Shown here piece by piece: positions 19,805 to 29,480 of a stretch of DNA of 64,000 nt; within the stretch, counting starts at the first letter, position 1; the number at the start of each line of letters is the position of its first letter. The notes below the pieces were generated by a model. That model ran no database searches. It was not told the origin of the DNA and saw only the letters and a program-made list of their open reading frames with translations. This DNA is from an uncultured Methylophaga sp. Its GTDB lineage: Bacteria; Pseudomonadota; Gammaproteobacteria; Nitrosococcales; Methylophagaceae. Position numbers and translations under genes: made by a program. The stretch spans positions 1 through 64,000 of the forward strand of contig CAJXKF010000008.1 in NCBI GenBank assembly GCA_913055695.1, in the 5' to 3' direction.

Positions 19805-19828
19805 AGATTAAGCTTTAACTTATCCCGT

Positions 19829-20704
19829 TTAATTATTGATATAGCTATAGAATTCACTATCATCACAGATAGCGCCGCGCAGCCCCACCACCTTGGAGGC
19901 GAATGCCTGTGCCTCATGCAGGGTGGTATCGATATCCCAGTCATGCAGCAAACCATGAATATACATAGCAGTAAAAGCATCACCGGCGCCGACTGAATCG
20001 ACAAGCTGTTCATTCAGGGTCGGTTTGACCAGGTGAAATTCACCTTCAGTATCTCTGACAATCGCGCCTTTTTCACCACAGGTCACGATCAGCTGATCGA
20101 GGTGAAAATGGGTATGCATCCGCGTCATATCCTGGTGCAGATCGGCACTGCGGAAACCGAGTTCCGCCAGTTCATGCTGATTGAGTTTGACCCAGCGGGC
20201 CTGTTCCAGCCAGTGATAAACATCATCTTTCTGCCACCAGGGGCTGCGCAGATTCACATCGACGAAAATATCATAGTCGGGATTTTCGCTAAGTTTCTGC
20301 AGGGTCTGGTGGCTGGTCTCACTGCGGGCGGCGAGTGAGCCATGATAAAACAGGCCTTTTGCCGGTAAGTCATTGACCGCTGGATAGTCGATATAGTCCC
20401 AGGCGCTACCTTCAGCGATATCGTAGACCGGCTCGTTACCGTTAAAACTGACATTGACCCGGCCGGTCGGGTGAGACCTGTCCAGCTGCAATGTGGCGGC
20501 AGACAGTCCCCAGTCTTTTACTGCCTGCTGGATGTTTTCTCCCAGTTGATCATGACCGATTCGACTGATAAAAACAGGCTGATCCCCCATTGCCTGCAAA
20601 TGCCAGGCGACATTAAAAGGAGCACCACCCAGCTTGCTGTCACCATCAGGAAAACAGTCAAACAGGACTTCCCCGAATATCGTTACCGGTGTTGGATGCG
20701 TCAT
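19829..20704 (-). CDS. fruK: Fructokinase (PfkB family)
   Basis: A 291-residue ribokinase/PfkB-family kinase with the N-terminal SKLGGAPFNVAWHL glycine motif and the C-terminal VDSVGAGDAFTAMY motif containing the catalytic Asp. It phosphorylates fructose released by amylosucrase, returning it to central metabolism. The start codon overlaps the stop of the phosphatase gene by 4 bp (translational coupling), and ams follows after 24 bp. Confidence 0.92.
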   Translation of the reverse strand: MTHPTPVTIFGEVLFDCFPDGDSKLGGAPFNVAWHLQAMGDQPVFISRIGHDQLGENIQQAVKDWGLSAATLQLDRSHPTGRVNVSFNGNEPVYDIAEGSAWDYIDYPAVNDLPAKGLFYHGSLAARSETSHQTLQKLSENPDYDIFVDVNLRSPWWQKDDVYHWLEQARWVKLNQHELAELGFRSADLHQDMTRMHTHFHLDQLIVTCGEKGAIVRDTEGEFHLVKPTLNEQLVDSVGAGDAFTAMYIHGLLHDWDIDTTLHEAQAFASKVVGLRGAICDDSEFYSYINN

Positions 20705-21558
20705 GTGAGTTTCTCTGTATTGCTGGTTTCTGCGAAATAAGGTGAATAATGAAACACGCCCTGCAGTACGCCGGCTGAATAGTTACCGTTATGTTGCTGT
20801 GGCTCATTGCCGGCGAGATAGAGCGCATCAATATGACCGTTATGCTGGGATAACTGCAGTGCCGCTTTTTTGATCTCATCACTGGCATTGGCGACCAGCA
20901 CCGACTGAATCCGGCTGGTCAGTACCGGCAGATCATTACCGCTATCGCCGGCGAAAATCACCTCATTAAGGTCATAGCCGAGTTTATTCTGTAAAAACTC
21001 GATGGCATGCAATTTAGTGGCGTTGCGCGGCAATACATCAAGCAGGCCGATGTTTTTGGGCTCATCCACGCTCCACAAAATACTGGCAGCCACCCCCGCC
21101 TCATTCAGAAAGGCCTCGATACGGGCGATAATGCTGTCTTTATCAAGGTATAGCGGCAGGTAGTAACTCAGTTTATGCGTATTCTGCTTGCTGCTTTCCT
21201 GCAGCCTCAGTTCACTGATGGGTTTCAGAATGGCTTTGAGCTGAGCATGGGTTTTTCCATGCCAGTCTTCATCAATTTCCGCCTCCCAGTCTGCCATCTG
21301 TTGCCAGCTGCCTTTACCAATCTGGTAAATCTTGGTGCCCACATCGGTAATGGCGAAATCGGGCTCAGGCAAGGCGTAGTTTTTGATAGCGCGTTTCACC
21401 AGAGACACATGACGACCGGTCACATAAACCAGCCTGACATCAGAGCGTCGACAAAAGCGATTGAATTCGCGGCGGGCATCAGGCGGCTCCGGCTGAAACC
21501 CGTTAGGGATAATCGTGCGATCCATATCGGTACAAAGCAGCAGTTTGGCTTCTTTCAT
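20701..21558 (-). CDS. spp: Sucrose-6-phosphate phosphatase
   Basis: A 285-residue HAD-superfamily phosphatase of the Cof/SPP type. Motif I is LLCTDMDRTIIPNG, motif II VTGRHVSLV, and the C-terminal motif GDSGNDLPVL. It removes phosphate from sucrose-6-phosphate, the second step of sucrose synthesis. It overlaps the sucrose-phosphate synthase gene and the fructokinase gene by 4 bp each, so the three are tightly coupled. Confidence 0.92.
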   Translation of the reverse strand: MKEAKLLLCTDMDRTIIPNGFQPEPPDARREFNRFCRRSDVRLVYVTGRHVSLVKRAIKNYALPEPDFAITDVGTKIYQIGKGSWQQMADWEAEIDEDWHGKTHAQLKAILKPISELRLQESSKQNTHKLSYYLPLYLDKDSIIARIEAFLNEAGVAASILWSVDEPKNIGLLDVLPRNATKLHAIEFLQNKLGYDLNEVIFAGDSGNDLPVLTSRIQSVLVANASDEIKKAALQLSQHNGHIDALYLAGNEPQQHNGNYSAGVLQGVFHYSPYFAETSNTEKLT

Positions 21559-23708
21559 GACAGTGCTTTCTTGCTTGTGACGAGATCAAAGAACTGATAA
21601 TGGGCCAGCGCCTGGAGAATACCGGCGGCATAAGACGCGGTGGCAAAATAGATACGGTCCGTATCGACCAGCTGCGATAATTCCTCGTGATGGCGGTTGG
21701 CTACCACCGCAGCCAGGGTGTTGCCGCGCATCATATCCTCATCAGCACCGGAGCCACCGACCACCAGTATGTGTTCCAGTGGAATCTGCCAGCGATCGGC
21801 GACATAGCGCAGCGCCATGCCCTTCGAGGCCCTGATCGGCAGAATATCAAGATACTGGCCGAAAGCCAGTTGGGCATGGACTGACTGTTCCTCCCGGTGT
21901 AACAAGCGCTTGATATCTTCGATATCCGCCTCTTCCGGATCGATGTAGTAACTGAGCTTAAAACGGCTCTGTTCCGATTTGGGCTGTCTTTCCAGTCCCG
22001 GATAATCATCCAGCAGGGGGCGGATTTTATGCGGTGTCCAGTGATAGTCGATATGTTCGGCCCAGCCCTTGTCCGGCGTCAGTTTAGGCGCATAATAAAT
22101 TTCAGTGCCTGAACTGGTAATCAGGATATCGGGTTCGGGGATCTGATGCTTTTTCATGACCCGCAAAGCCACATCGAGACGGCGACCGGTAGCAATCGCA
22201 AATTTGGTGGTCTTGCGGTTCACCCGCAGTAAGCTCAACAGCTCCTGTAATGCGGCATCATCACCAATCAGGTTCAGATCCAGGTCACTGACCAGTGCCC
22301 GCTCGGCATACATCTGGCTGGTACGTTCCAGTGGTTTTCGATGCAGAAAGTCGGCGCGCTCGGCAATGGGCCTGACCAGTTCAAGATAACGCTCGGCATG
22401 GGCCTGCCAGGAATAATGCTTGGCAACCCCGTCCAGCCCCTGCCGTGAGTAGAGATTCCAGGTGGCATTATCGGTCAGCAGGTTCAGTAAGGCCTCAGTG
22501 ATGGTGTTCGCCTCCAGCGGATCAATCAGAAAACCGTTATGACAATTGCCAACAATATCCCGCGGGCCACCGTCTTCTGTTGCCACAATCGGCAGGCCAG
22601 AAGCCGCTGCCTCAATCAGCGTCAGGCCAAAAGGCTCAGTCAGCGCCGGATTGACAAACACGCCGCCGGAAGCGGCTGCAATACGGTAAATCAACGGAAC
22701 CTGATCCCGCTGGTGATGTTTAGGTAAGGCGACTTTGCCGTAGAGATCGTAACGGTCAATGCCCACCAGCAAATCATGAAACACTTCCTGGGCGCCATGT
22801 TCCAGGTCATCGATATCATCACGGTTACCGGCGATAATGACCAGATTGGCCAGTCTCTGCAGTTCATCAGACTCACCATAGGCTTCAATCAGTACACTGA
22901 TATTCTTGCGCTTATCCGGTCGTGATAAAGCCAGAATAATGGGTTTGTCCGGCTCGGTCAGATGCGCAGTGAGATAGCCGAATAAGTCATCTTTGAGTTC
23001 GCCGCCCACCGGGGGTTTAAACTGGGTGATATTCGTCCCGGGCGGAATAACCCGCATCTGTTCGGGCTGATAGTGATCATAGATTTCGTATTGTTCTTCG
23101 ATTTCCTGGTGGGTACTGGTAATGACGCGTTCGGCAGTCGCCAGCGTAATTTCTTCTGCCTCGACCCGGCGTGACATGTTATAGCGCTGCTCAATCTGAT
23201 CGGCACTGAGACCGCTGGCAAGCAGACGGCGACGCTTGACCCGGCCGAGCGAATGCCCCGTATGTACAAGTGGAATACCGAGCAGGTTGGCCACATGCGA
23301 ACCGACCAGCCCGGCATCGGCATAGTGACTGTGAATTAAATCCGGAAACTGGTTTTGCTCGCGGAAAAAATCAGCCAGATTATCGGCGAACACATCAAGG
23401 TGATCCCAGAGCTGTTCTTTGTAGATGTATTCTTCAGGACCGGCGTCGATTCTAACGATGCGGAATTTGTCATTAATGAGCTCAATGGGTACTGAATAAT
23501 CCGGTGAAACATGATCATCCTTGATATAACGGGTGATTAAATCCACCTGTGCCACATCCGGTCTTTCGGACAGCGCCTGCGCCAGTTCCAGTACATACAG
23601 GGTCTGACCACCGGTATCAGCATCGCGCCCCAGCTCCAGGTTGTTTCCACGGATCAGGCCGTGAACACTGATAAGGGCAATGTAGATCGGTCCCGGTTGG
23701 TCGCTCAT
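21555..23708 (-). CDS. sps: Sucrose-phosphate synthase with C-terminal HAD domain
   Basis: A 717-residue two-domain protein. Residues to about 460 form a GT4 glycosyltransferase with LGRDADTGGQTLYVLEL, HSHYADAGLVG, LALSRPDKRKN and the donor-site stretch EPFGLTLIEAAASGLPIVA. Residues from about 470 form an SPP-like HAD domain whose motif I reads SDLDLNLIGDD: both Asp remain but the usual Thr position is Asn, so activity is uncertain and the separate phosphatase is probably required. It makes sucrose-6-phosphate from a sugar nucleotide and fructose-6-phosphate for osmoprotection. First gene of the cluster; TATAGT at about 23784-23789 on the minus strand is a candidate -10. Confidence 0.93.
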   Translation of the reverse strand: MSDQPGPIYIALISVHGLIRGNNLELGRDADTGGQTLYVLELAQALSERPDVAQVDLITRYIKDDHVSPDYSVPIELINDKFRIVRIDAGPEEYIYKEQLWDHLDVFADNLADFFREQNQFPDLIHSHYADAGLVGSHVANLLGIPLVHTGHSLGRVKRRRLLASGLSADQIEQRYNMSRRVEAEEITLATAERVITSTHQEIEEQYEIYDHYQPEQMRVIPPGTNITQFKPPVGGELKDDLFGYLTAHLTEPDKPIILALSRPDKRKNISVLIEAYGESDELQRLANLVIIAGNRDDIDDLEHGAQEVFHDLLVGIDRYDLYGKVALPKHHQRDQVPLIYRIAAASGGVFVNPALTEPFGLTLIEAAASGLPIVATEDGGPRDIVGNCHNGFLIDPLEANTITEALLNLLTDNATWNLYSRQGLDGVAKHYSWQAHAERYLELVRPIAERADFLHRKPLERTSQMYAERALVSDLDLNLIGDDAALQELLSLLRVNRKTTKFAIATGRRLDVALRVMKKHQIPEPDILITSSGTEIYYAPKLTPDKGWAEHIDYHWTPHKIRPLLDDYPGLERQPKSEQSRFKLSYYIDPEEADIEDIKRLLHREEQSVHAQLAFGQYLDILPIRASKGMALRYVADRWQIPLEHILVVGGSGADEDMMRGNTLAAVVANRHHEELSQLVDTDRIYFATASYAAGILQALAHYQFFDLVTSKKALS

Positions 23709-23832
23709 TTAGATTGATTCTCCGAAATTGATGTCTGACGTCGCTGCAGGAATGCGATGCCTTGCTCAATGATCCTGAATCTACTATAGCATCCCTGCAG
23801 GCGAGCCTGATGACAGTGACGTCACAAAACCA

Positions 23833-23858
23833 GCGTGCCGCTGCTTCAGCCGGCACGC
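23833..23858 (-). terminator. Probable terminator after the 2OG oxygenase gene
   Basis: GCGTGCCG and CGGCACGC form a perfect 8-bp stem around a 10-base loop. On the minus strand TGGTTTTG follows, a modest T tract. The rest of 23709-23917 holds only the promoter region of the sucrose cluster. Confidence 0.5.
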
Positions 23859-23917
23859 GATTTAGGACAGGTGGGAACAGTCAGTGTTCCGCGACAAGCT
23901 TACCGGCGCTGGAAAGC

Positions 23918-24538
23918 TTATTTGAATAAGGATTTCAGTCTGGCACTGAGTCGATGGAAAAAGCGGTGTTTGTTACCGGCAGCCTGACTGGTCAGAAAAT
24001 TAATCTGAATCGACTGCCGCTGACCTTCAAAACTGGGGTAACCGTGCCAGCAATTATCGGTCACCTTGAATGCCAGAAGGCTGCCGGGACCCGGCGCGAT
24101 TTCCTCGACATAATCATCCATATCATGCTCACTACGCAGCACCCGTAACCTACCGCTTGCTGCCGGCCAGTCATGATTCAGGTATATCAGAATCGTCGCT
24201 ACCTTGGTTTTGGAGTCAGTATGAATACGGCCGTCTTTCTTGCGTGAATAACCACGCAAGGTAATCATCATCGGCAAATCCATGACTTTGACATCAAACT
24301 TATCACAGATAATACGGCGAAATTCCGGGGTATCAATGGAGTCAATCAGCGACTTGAAGGTCGGCTGCATCTCAACATCATCAATGTTGTAACTGCCGCC
24401 CTCATTAATCGCCGGGAAGGCATCGATGATAGCACCGACCTTGTCCGAATCAATGGCTCTGTCTACCGTGAAATAGGGATAGGGTTCGGTTTTTAGCGGC
24501 GCATTAGCCAGCGCATCCAGTTTGAATACGTTTTGCAT
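23918..24538 (-). CDS. Fe(II)/2-oxoglutarate-dependent oxygenase family protein
   Basis: A 206-residue protein with the double-stranded beta-helix features of prolyl-4-hydroxylase-like oxygenases: metal ligands in RIHTDSKTK (HxD) and distal His in CWHGYPSFEGQRQSIQINF, where the following Arg would bind 2-oxoglutarate. GPGSLLAFKV sits between. The C-terminus is basic. Homologues hydroxylate proteins, sugars or small molecules; the substrate is not evident. It stands alone upstream of the sucrose cluster. Confidence 0.78.
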   Translation of the reverse strand: MQNVFKLDALANAPLKTEPYPYFTVDRAIDSDKVGAIIDAFPAINEGGSYNIDDVEMQPTFKSLIDSIDTPEFRRIICDKFDVKVMDLPMMITLRGYSRKKDGRIHTDSKTKVATILIYLNHDWPAASGRLRVLRSEHDMDDYVEEIAPGPGSLLAFKVTDNCWHGYPSFEGQRQSIQINFLTSQAAGNKHRFFHRLSARLKSLFK

Positions 24539-24647
24539 AAGAAATCACAATGTCCAGATAAGCTGTAAGGTTACCATGTGGCCGGGACAGCAGAAAGCAA
24601 TTTGTCTCTGTTATACCCGGCTTCATCCGCTTGCTCAGGGTGACTTG

Positions 24648-25181
24648 TCAGCGATGAATCCTGAGCTCGCGCTGGCTGCGTTCAGGATCCGGATCTTCCT
24701 GTGTTTCCACGCTTTCAATCCACGCAATATAATCGCTCGGCAGCGCATGCTCACGCGCTCCTTCAATAACATGGCGCTTGTACCAAGAGTAAGGCTGAAG
24801 TTGCGGCTCGATCAGAATAGCAAGATAAGTCAGTGCCTCCAGCCGTGTGCCATCTTCCATTTCCACCTCGACCCGGGCGATTTTGTACCCCTCGCCCTCA
24901 CACATATCGAGCCTGGCCTGCTCATCGGCATCAAAGCGGAACAGCACACCCTGCGTCAGATCTGTCGGATTACCGGTTTCAAAAGCATCACACTTGGCCG
25001 AATTATCCACCACACTGTGTTTGTGAAAGCGCAGCTGATGACCGCGAAGCACCGCTCTGGCATAGAACTTGGCTGAGGGAACCCGCGCCTGCAGACGTCT
25101 AGTGGACATATTAGAGCCATAGGCAAAATAAGTGACTTGTTCACGATGCGCTCCCGGGGCTGGGTAGGCTTTTTCGCTCAT
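24648..25181 (-). CDS. Gamma-glutamylcyclotransferase (AIG2-like) family protein
   Basis: A 177-residue protein with the AIG2/GGCT signature FAYGSNMSTRRLQARVPSA and a later acidic cluster LDMCEGEGYKI holding the likely catalytic Glu. Members turn gamma-glutamyl amino compounds into 5-oxoproline. In an organism that makes gamma-glutamylmethylamide such an activity could matter, but that link is speculation. I start at 25181, 16 bp after the preceding gene; the frame runs open to 25223, overlapping it. Confidence 0.75.
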   Translation of the reverse strand: MSEKAYPAPGAHREQVTYFAYGSNMSTRRLQARVPSAKFYARAVLRGHQLRFHKHSVVDNSAKCDAFETGNPTDLTQGVLFRFDADEQARLDMCEGEGYKIARVEVEMEDGTRLEALTYLAILIEPQLQPYSWYKRHVIEGAREHALPSDYIAWIESVETQEDPDPERSQRELRIHR

Positions 25182-25197
25182 AGCTCTGACAGCAGGT

Positions 25198-25719
25198 TCA
25201 GCGTGAAGACAACATCTCGTCAATCTCGATCATGACATTCTCGATATTTCTCGGAATGGTTTCCTGCGGCCGCCCTTTCACTTCGGTTTTAAATTCCTGC
25301 AGCAGCTCACCTGAACTCACGTCTACCACGCGAAGCATGATGTAGGAGAACAGATAGGTCGGCTTATGATAGCGACCGACTATGATGTAATCGGCGCCAT
25401 AACGGGCACCGAGTTCGGCAGCCGCGTCGGGGCGGTCAAACAAAAAGCCTACGCCTTTATCGGCTTTTTTATGTGCCTTGTCGCTAACAGTGACAAGCTC
25501 GTAGCTGTCACGCTTTTCAAAGCCATCACGCAAAAGCCGCTCTGTCAGTGCTACATTCTGTTCATCCCTGGCAGCGATTTCTGCATTTTTCTGCGGGTCG
25601 CTCAATGGCATGGTCAGATTACGCAGTTCCATATCGAGCACAGCCACTTTAGCCTCAGCCAGCACAGTCGCTGAGACAAACAGACTGAAACAGACCAGCA
25701 GTTTCAACAAGCATTTCAT
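25198..25719 (-). CDS. Periplasmic DUF2380/DUF3280-like protein
   Basis: A 173-residue exported protein. The start at 25719 is preferred (GAGGATAACA before ATG, then signal peptide MKCLLKLLVCFSLFVSATVLAEA). The mature part matches the DUF2380/DUF3280 pattern: KVAVLDMELRNLT, a middle helix, ELGARYGADYIIVGRYHK and VVDVSSGELL. The fold resembles the anticodon-binding-like domain of CsgG/TolB-type secretion lipoproteins. Function unknown; such genes recur near methanol and formaldehyde oxidation genes, recalled rather than verified here. Confidence 0.7.
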   Translation of the reverse strand: MKCLLKLLVCFSLFVSATVLAEAKVAVLDMELRNLTMPLSDPQKNAEIAARDEQNVALTERLLRDGFEKRDSYELVTVSDKAHKKADKGVGFLFDRPDAAAELGARYGADYIIVGRYHKPTYLFSYIMLRVVDVSSGELLQEFKTEVKGRPQETIPRNIENVMIEIDEMLSSR

Positions 25720-25827
25720 TGTTATCCTCATCTTCAATTGAAAACGTGGATAAACCACTATAGCGAATCTGACCTGCCCCGGGTCAAGCGGGACAGGTCA
25801 GAAAAAAGCCTCGACCTTGCCTGATAC

Positions 25828-27951
25828 TCAGCTGGCGAGGCTGACCTGCACCAGATTATCGGTAAAAGTCGGTGCATGCCCCATATCGACAAACTCGGCC
25901 GAGCTGACACAGTTGACCGTGCCTTTATTAAGCTGTCGCCAGTAACCGAGCGTCGCCACCACAATGCCGGGACTGACATCATCGGTGATTTGCGCCACGC
26001 CCTCGAAGGCACCGCGTTGGTTGAACACGCGTACCTTGTCGCCGCTCTGAATATTGCGCATATCGGCATCGGCCGCGTTAATCATCACGAACTGCTCGCC
26101 CTGACCTTTGATCTTGTCTTCGATATTGGCGTAACAGGAGTTCAGAAAACCATGGCTCTTGGGCGAGATAATATTGAGTGGATAGTCACTGGCCAGCGTC
26201 GGATTGGATTCGGGGCTTTCCCGTGATGGCACATAATCCGGCAGGCTATCAATCGGTTCGCCCGGCTGGAAGCCTTCATACATCTGGCGGAAAGGTGGTG
26301 CCACAAAATTGGTCGCCCCTTCCACCATAAACTGGCATTTGCCGGTCGGTGTCGGGAAATTACCCGCTTTATGCGGTGCCCGGTCATCCGGCGTACCGAC
26401 TTTGAGGCGGGCAAAGCCATGCTGACGCAGATAATCCAGATCAATGCCTTCACAGGCCGGTGAATCCCAGTCGACATAATTTTCCAGACATTCCGTATCC
26501 GACCACTTGAAGTTGTCTTCCTGATAGCCCATTTTCGCTGCCAAACGACGGAAAATCTCATTATTGGGCAAAGCTTCACCGGGTGCTTCGGCACATTTCT
26601 CGTTATAGGTCAGATACAGATGGCCCCAGGACAGGATCATATCCTCCATTTCCGCACCCATCGCAGCAGGCAACACAATATCGGCGTAGGAAGCGGTATC
26701 AGACAGGAAGTGCTCGGCCGAGACCAGGAACAGATCGTCACGCATCAGGCCTTCGACAATCTTGTCGGTTTCGGCAGCCTGGGTGACCGGGTTGGCATTC
26801 CAGCACATCATCGATTTGATCGGGACATCCAGGTTCATTTCCCCATTAAGAGCACGGCCAATCTGAATCGCATTGATGACGCGGGTGCCCTCCGGAATCA
26901 GGTCCGGACGGCTAATCACATCAAACTTGTAGGGATGCTCCCACACCGGGAACTGGGTCGCACCACCACCGACATGACGCCAGGCGCCGGTCAATGCCGG
27001 CAGACAGGTCACGGCGCGAATCGCCTGACCGCCACCGAAATTACGCTCTAATGCAACGCCCAGTCTGATTGCGGCAGGCTGCGTAGTCGCATACTCACGG
27101 GCAAACACACGGATTTCTTCGGCCGGAATGCCGGTGATTTTCTCGGCCCATTCAGGAGTACGGGTTTTGACCCGTTCAGCCAGCTCGCTAAAGCCTACCG
27201 TGTAGTTATCGACATAATCCTGATCCTGCAGGCCTTCTTCAATAATGGTATGCATCATCGCCATTGCCAGGGCGCCATCGGTGCCTGGTTTGGGCGCAAT
27301 ATGCCAGTCAGCTTCCTTGGCAGTACGCGAACGGTAGGGATCAATCACCACCACCTTGGCACCGCGCTTCTGTGCGTCTTTGACGATATGCCAGTGATGC
27401 AGATTGGTACTGACTGAGTTACAGCCCCAGATAACAATAAATTTGGAATGCACGTAACTTTCCGGATCGAGACCGGCGGTCGGACCGACGGTGAGCAGCC
27501 AGGCAGTACAGGAACCCTCACCACAGAAAGTGCGTTCACAGACCGTGGCGCCCATTTTATTAAAGAAAGCATCACCGCCATTGAGGCCATGGACCAGGCC
27601 CTGATGTCCGAGATAGCTGTAAGGGATTATCGCCTGCGGTCCATACTCATCAATAATCGCTTTCCAGCGTGTGGTGATCTCATCCAGCGCTTCATCCCAG
27701 CTGATTTGTTCAAACTGGCCGCTGCCTTTGGGGCCGGTCCGGCGCATGGGGTGCAGTAAGCGGTCGGGGTGATAATGCCGCTTTTCGTAATCTTTCAGCT
27801 TGACGCAAAGGCCACCGCGGGTCATCGGGTGGTCGGCATTGCCCTTGACTGAAATCAGCTTGCCGTTTTCAACTTCAAACACCATTGAGCAGGTATCGGG
27901 ACAGTCATGCGGGCAGGCGCCGTGATGCGTGGTTTTTAAAACACTGGCCAT
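25828..27951 (-). CDS. Molybdopterin oxidoreductase (DMSO reductase family)
   Basis: A 707-residue catalytic subunit. N-terminal 4Fe-4S ligands C13, C17, C21 and C49 lie in HHGACPHDCPDTC and GGLC. The core follows (SWDEALDEI, IIPYSYLGHQG, IVIWGCNSVSTNLHHW, VVVIDPYRSRTA, WNANPV, DIVLPA), with a C-terminal dinucleotide-binding domain (FVMINAADADMRNIQSGDKV). There is no Tat signal, so it is cytoplasmic. It falls in the broad group of formate-dehydrogenase-like or sulphoxide reductase-like enzymes; the substrate is not identifiable. No electron-transfer subunit is adjacent; it may use a ferredoxin. Confidence 0.85.
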   Translation of the reverse strand: MASVLKTTHHGACPHDCPDTCSMVFEVENGKLISVKGNADHPMTRGGLCVKLKDYEKRHYHPDRLLHPMRRTGPKGSGQFEQISWDEALDEITTRWKAIIDEYGPQAIIPYSYLGHQGLVHGLNGGDAFFNKMGATVCERTFCGEGSCTAWLLTVGPTAGLDPESYVHSKFIVIWGCNSVSTNLHHWHIVKDAQKRGAKVVVIDPYRSRTAKEADWHIAPKPGTDGALAMAMMHTIIEEGLQDQDYVDNYTVGFSELAERVKTRTPEWAEKITGIPAEEIRVFAREYATTQPAAIRLGVALERNFGGGQAIRAVTCLPALTGAWRHVGGGATQFPVWEHPYKFDVISRPDLIPEGTRVINAIQIGRALNGEMNLDVPIKSMMCWNANPVTQAAETDKIVEGLMRDDLFLVSAEHFLSDTASYADIVLPAAMGAEMEDMILSWGHLYLTYNEKCAEAPGEALPNNEIFRRLAAKMGYQEDNFKWSDTECLENYVDWDSPACEGIDLDYLRQHGFARLKVGTPDDRAPHKAGNFPTPTGKCQFMVEGATNFVAPPFRQMYEGFQPGEPIDSLPDYVPSRESPESNPTLASDYPLNIISPKSHGFLNSCYANIEDKIKGQGEQFVMINAADADMRNIQSGDKVRVFNQRGAFEGVAQITDDVSPGIVVATLGYWRQLNKGTVNCVSSAEFVDMGHAPTFTDNLVQVSLAS

Positions 27952-28066
27952 TTCTCTCTCCTGTAATCATCTGATTTTTATTATTTTTATTATTGTAAGG
28001 TTTAAAACCCTACTCCGGACTATACACCAAATCCGGACGGGAAATTTGCCCAGTGAAAAACAGGAT

Positions 28067-29242
28067 TTATGCCGTTGCCCTGAGTGCCTGTTCCAGGTCC
28101 GCAATCAGGTCATCCACTGCTTCCAGCCCTACCGACAGTCGTATCATTCTGTCACTGATACCTGCCTTATCCAGCAGCGCTTTAGGCAGACCGTAATGGG
28201 AGCTGGTCACGGGCTGCGTTATCAGGGTTTCCGCCCCGCCCAGGCTGGGTGCCAGTTTCATCAGTGTGAGCCTGTCTGCAAACTGTCTGGCTGCTGTAGC
28301 GCTGCCTTTGAGGTCAAAGCTGAGCATACCACCGAAGCCGCGCATCTGACGTGTGGCGAGCTCATGATTTTCCGAAGTCTCAAGGCCGGGGTAATAAACT
28401 TTTTCTATTAAAGGATGCTGATGCAGAAACGCCGCCAGCGTCTCCGCATTTTTATTGTGCCGTTCCACCCTCAGCGGCAGCGTCACCAGGCTGCGTTTGA
28501 GTTTATGTGCCACTTCCGGCGCAATGGCCTGTCCCAGGCTCTTGCGCCATTCATTGAGCTCAGTGATTTCGCGATCTTTGCCAGCGACGACACCGGCCGT
28601 CAGGTCGCTGTGACCGCCCAGATATTTGGTTGCGCTCTGTAGCGCAAAATCCGCACCCAGACTCAGCGGCTGCTGGTTAATCGGGGTGGCAAATGTATTG
28701 TCAACCGCAAGCCGCGCTCCATGCTGATGACTGAGCCTGGCAGTTTTCTCAATATCACTGACTTTTAGGGTCGGGTTGGCCGGGGTTTCCATAAACACCA
28801 GTGATGCCCCCTGCCCCAGCGCCGACACGAAGTCCGCATCATCATCACTGGCGACAAAACGGGTAGTAATGCCCAGCAAGGCGGCCTGTTGCTGCAGAAA
28901 TACCATGGTGCCGCCATAAATCTCACCGAAACAGATAATGCCGCCACGCCCGAAAGCCAGACAAAGCGAACTGATCGCGGCCATACCGGAACCAAAGGCC
29001 AGTGCCGACTCGGCCTTATCCAGTGCAGCAAGGCGCTGCTCCAGAGAAGTAATACTGGGGTTCATGCCATAACGTGAGTAAAACGCCGCCTGCTTGCGTC
29101 CCCCCACCACTTCCAGCAAGGCTTCGGTATCAGCAAAGCTGAAGGTGGTGGAATCATACAAAGGCGAGACTGCGGCGCCGAATGGGTCGTCAATCTGACC
29201 GCTGTGAATGGCCTCGGTTGAGAAATCATCATGCTCTGCCAT
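28067..29242 (-). CDS. Cys/Met-metabolism PLP enzyme (trans-sulphuration family)
   Basis: A 391-residue fold-type I PLP enzyme. The PLP lysine lies in LQSATKYLGGHSD, the phosphate-binding segment is FGSGMAAISS, and the N-terminal STEAIHSGQ and YDSTTFSF are family hallmarks. The family includes cystathionine gamma-synthase, cystathionine beta/gamma-lyase, methionine gamma-lyase and O-acetylhomoserine sulphhydrylase; which one this is cannot be settled by eye. It sits alone between the molybdoenzyme and the divergent cupin gene. Confidence 0.88.
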   Translation of the reverse strand: MAEHDDFSTEAIHSGQIDDPFGAAVSPLYDSTTFSFADTEALLEVVGGRKQAAFYSRYGMNPSITSLEQRLAALDKAESALAFGSGMAAISSLCLAFGRGGIICFGEIYGGTMVFLQQQAALLGITTRFVASDDDADFVSALGQGASLVFMETPANPTLKVSDIEKTARLSHQHGARLAVDNTFATPINQQPLSLGADFALQSATKYLGGHSDLTAGVVAGKDREITELNEWRKSLGQAIAPEVAHKLKRSLVTLPLRVERHNKNAETLAAFLHQHPLIEKVYYPGLETSENHELATRQMRGFGGMLSFDLKGSATAARQFADRLTLMKLAPSLGGAETLITQPVTSSHYGLPKALLDKAGISDRMIRLSVGLEAVDDLIADLEQALRATA

Positions 29243-29385
29243 CGCGCTGTCCTCTGTGCTGATTGTTTTAATTGCAACTTAGGCTTATCGCTACATCCCG
29301 TCAATCCAGGCTTATGAAACAGCTCGTTCACTGCCGCCCTATTGAGCGATACAGCTTTGTTCTTATTGCATTTTATTCCTTTTTC

Positions 29386-29401
29386 TACTCCCTAGTGAGT
29401 A
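29386..29401. promoter_or_regulatory. NarL-type 7-2-7 site upstream of the cupin gene
   Basis: TACTCCC-TA-GTGAGTA. After exactly 37 bp comes TTTAAT (29439-29444), a -10-like hexamer, then the cupin start at 29481. AGCCTTCTTGAGAATTG directly after the site is shared almost exactly with the small-RNA A promoter. The rest of 29243-29480 shows no gene. Confidence 0.6.
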
Positions 29402-29480
29402 AGCCTTCTTGAGAATTGCCGCTGTGTTGCCGGGACTATTTAATGCGAGTGTCATTCATGACAAACAATTGAGGTAGACA

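Noticed and set aside
25828-27951. Assignment of the molybdoenzyme as a formate dehydrogenase
   Set aside because: No selenocysteine or diagnostic FDH context, no electron-transfer or maturation subunits; only the superfamily is supported.
27952-28066. CCTACTCCGGACTATA upstream of the molybdoenzyme as another 7-2-7 site
   Set aside because: The second half does not form the inverted heptamer and no -10-like hexamer is at 37 bp.
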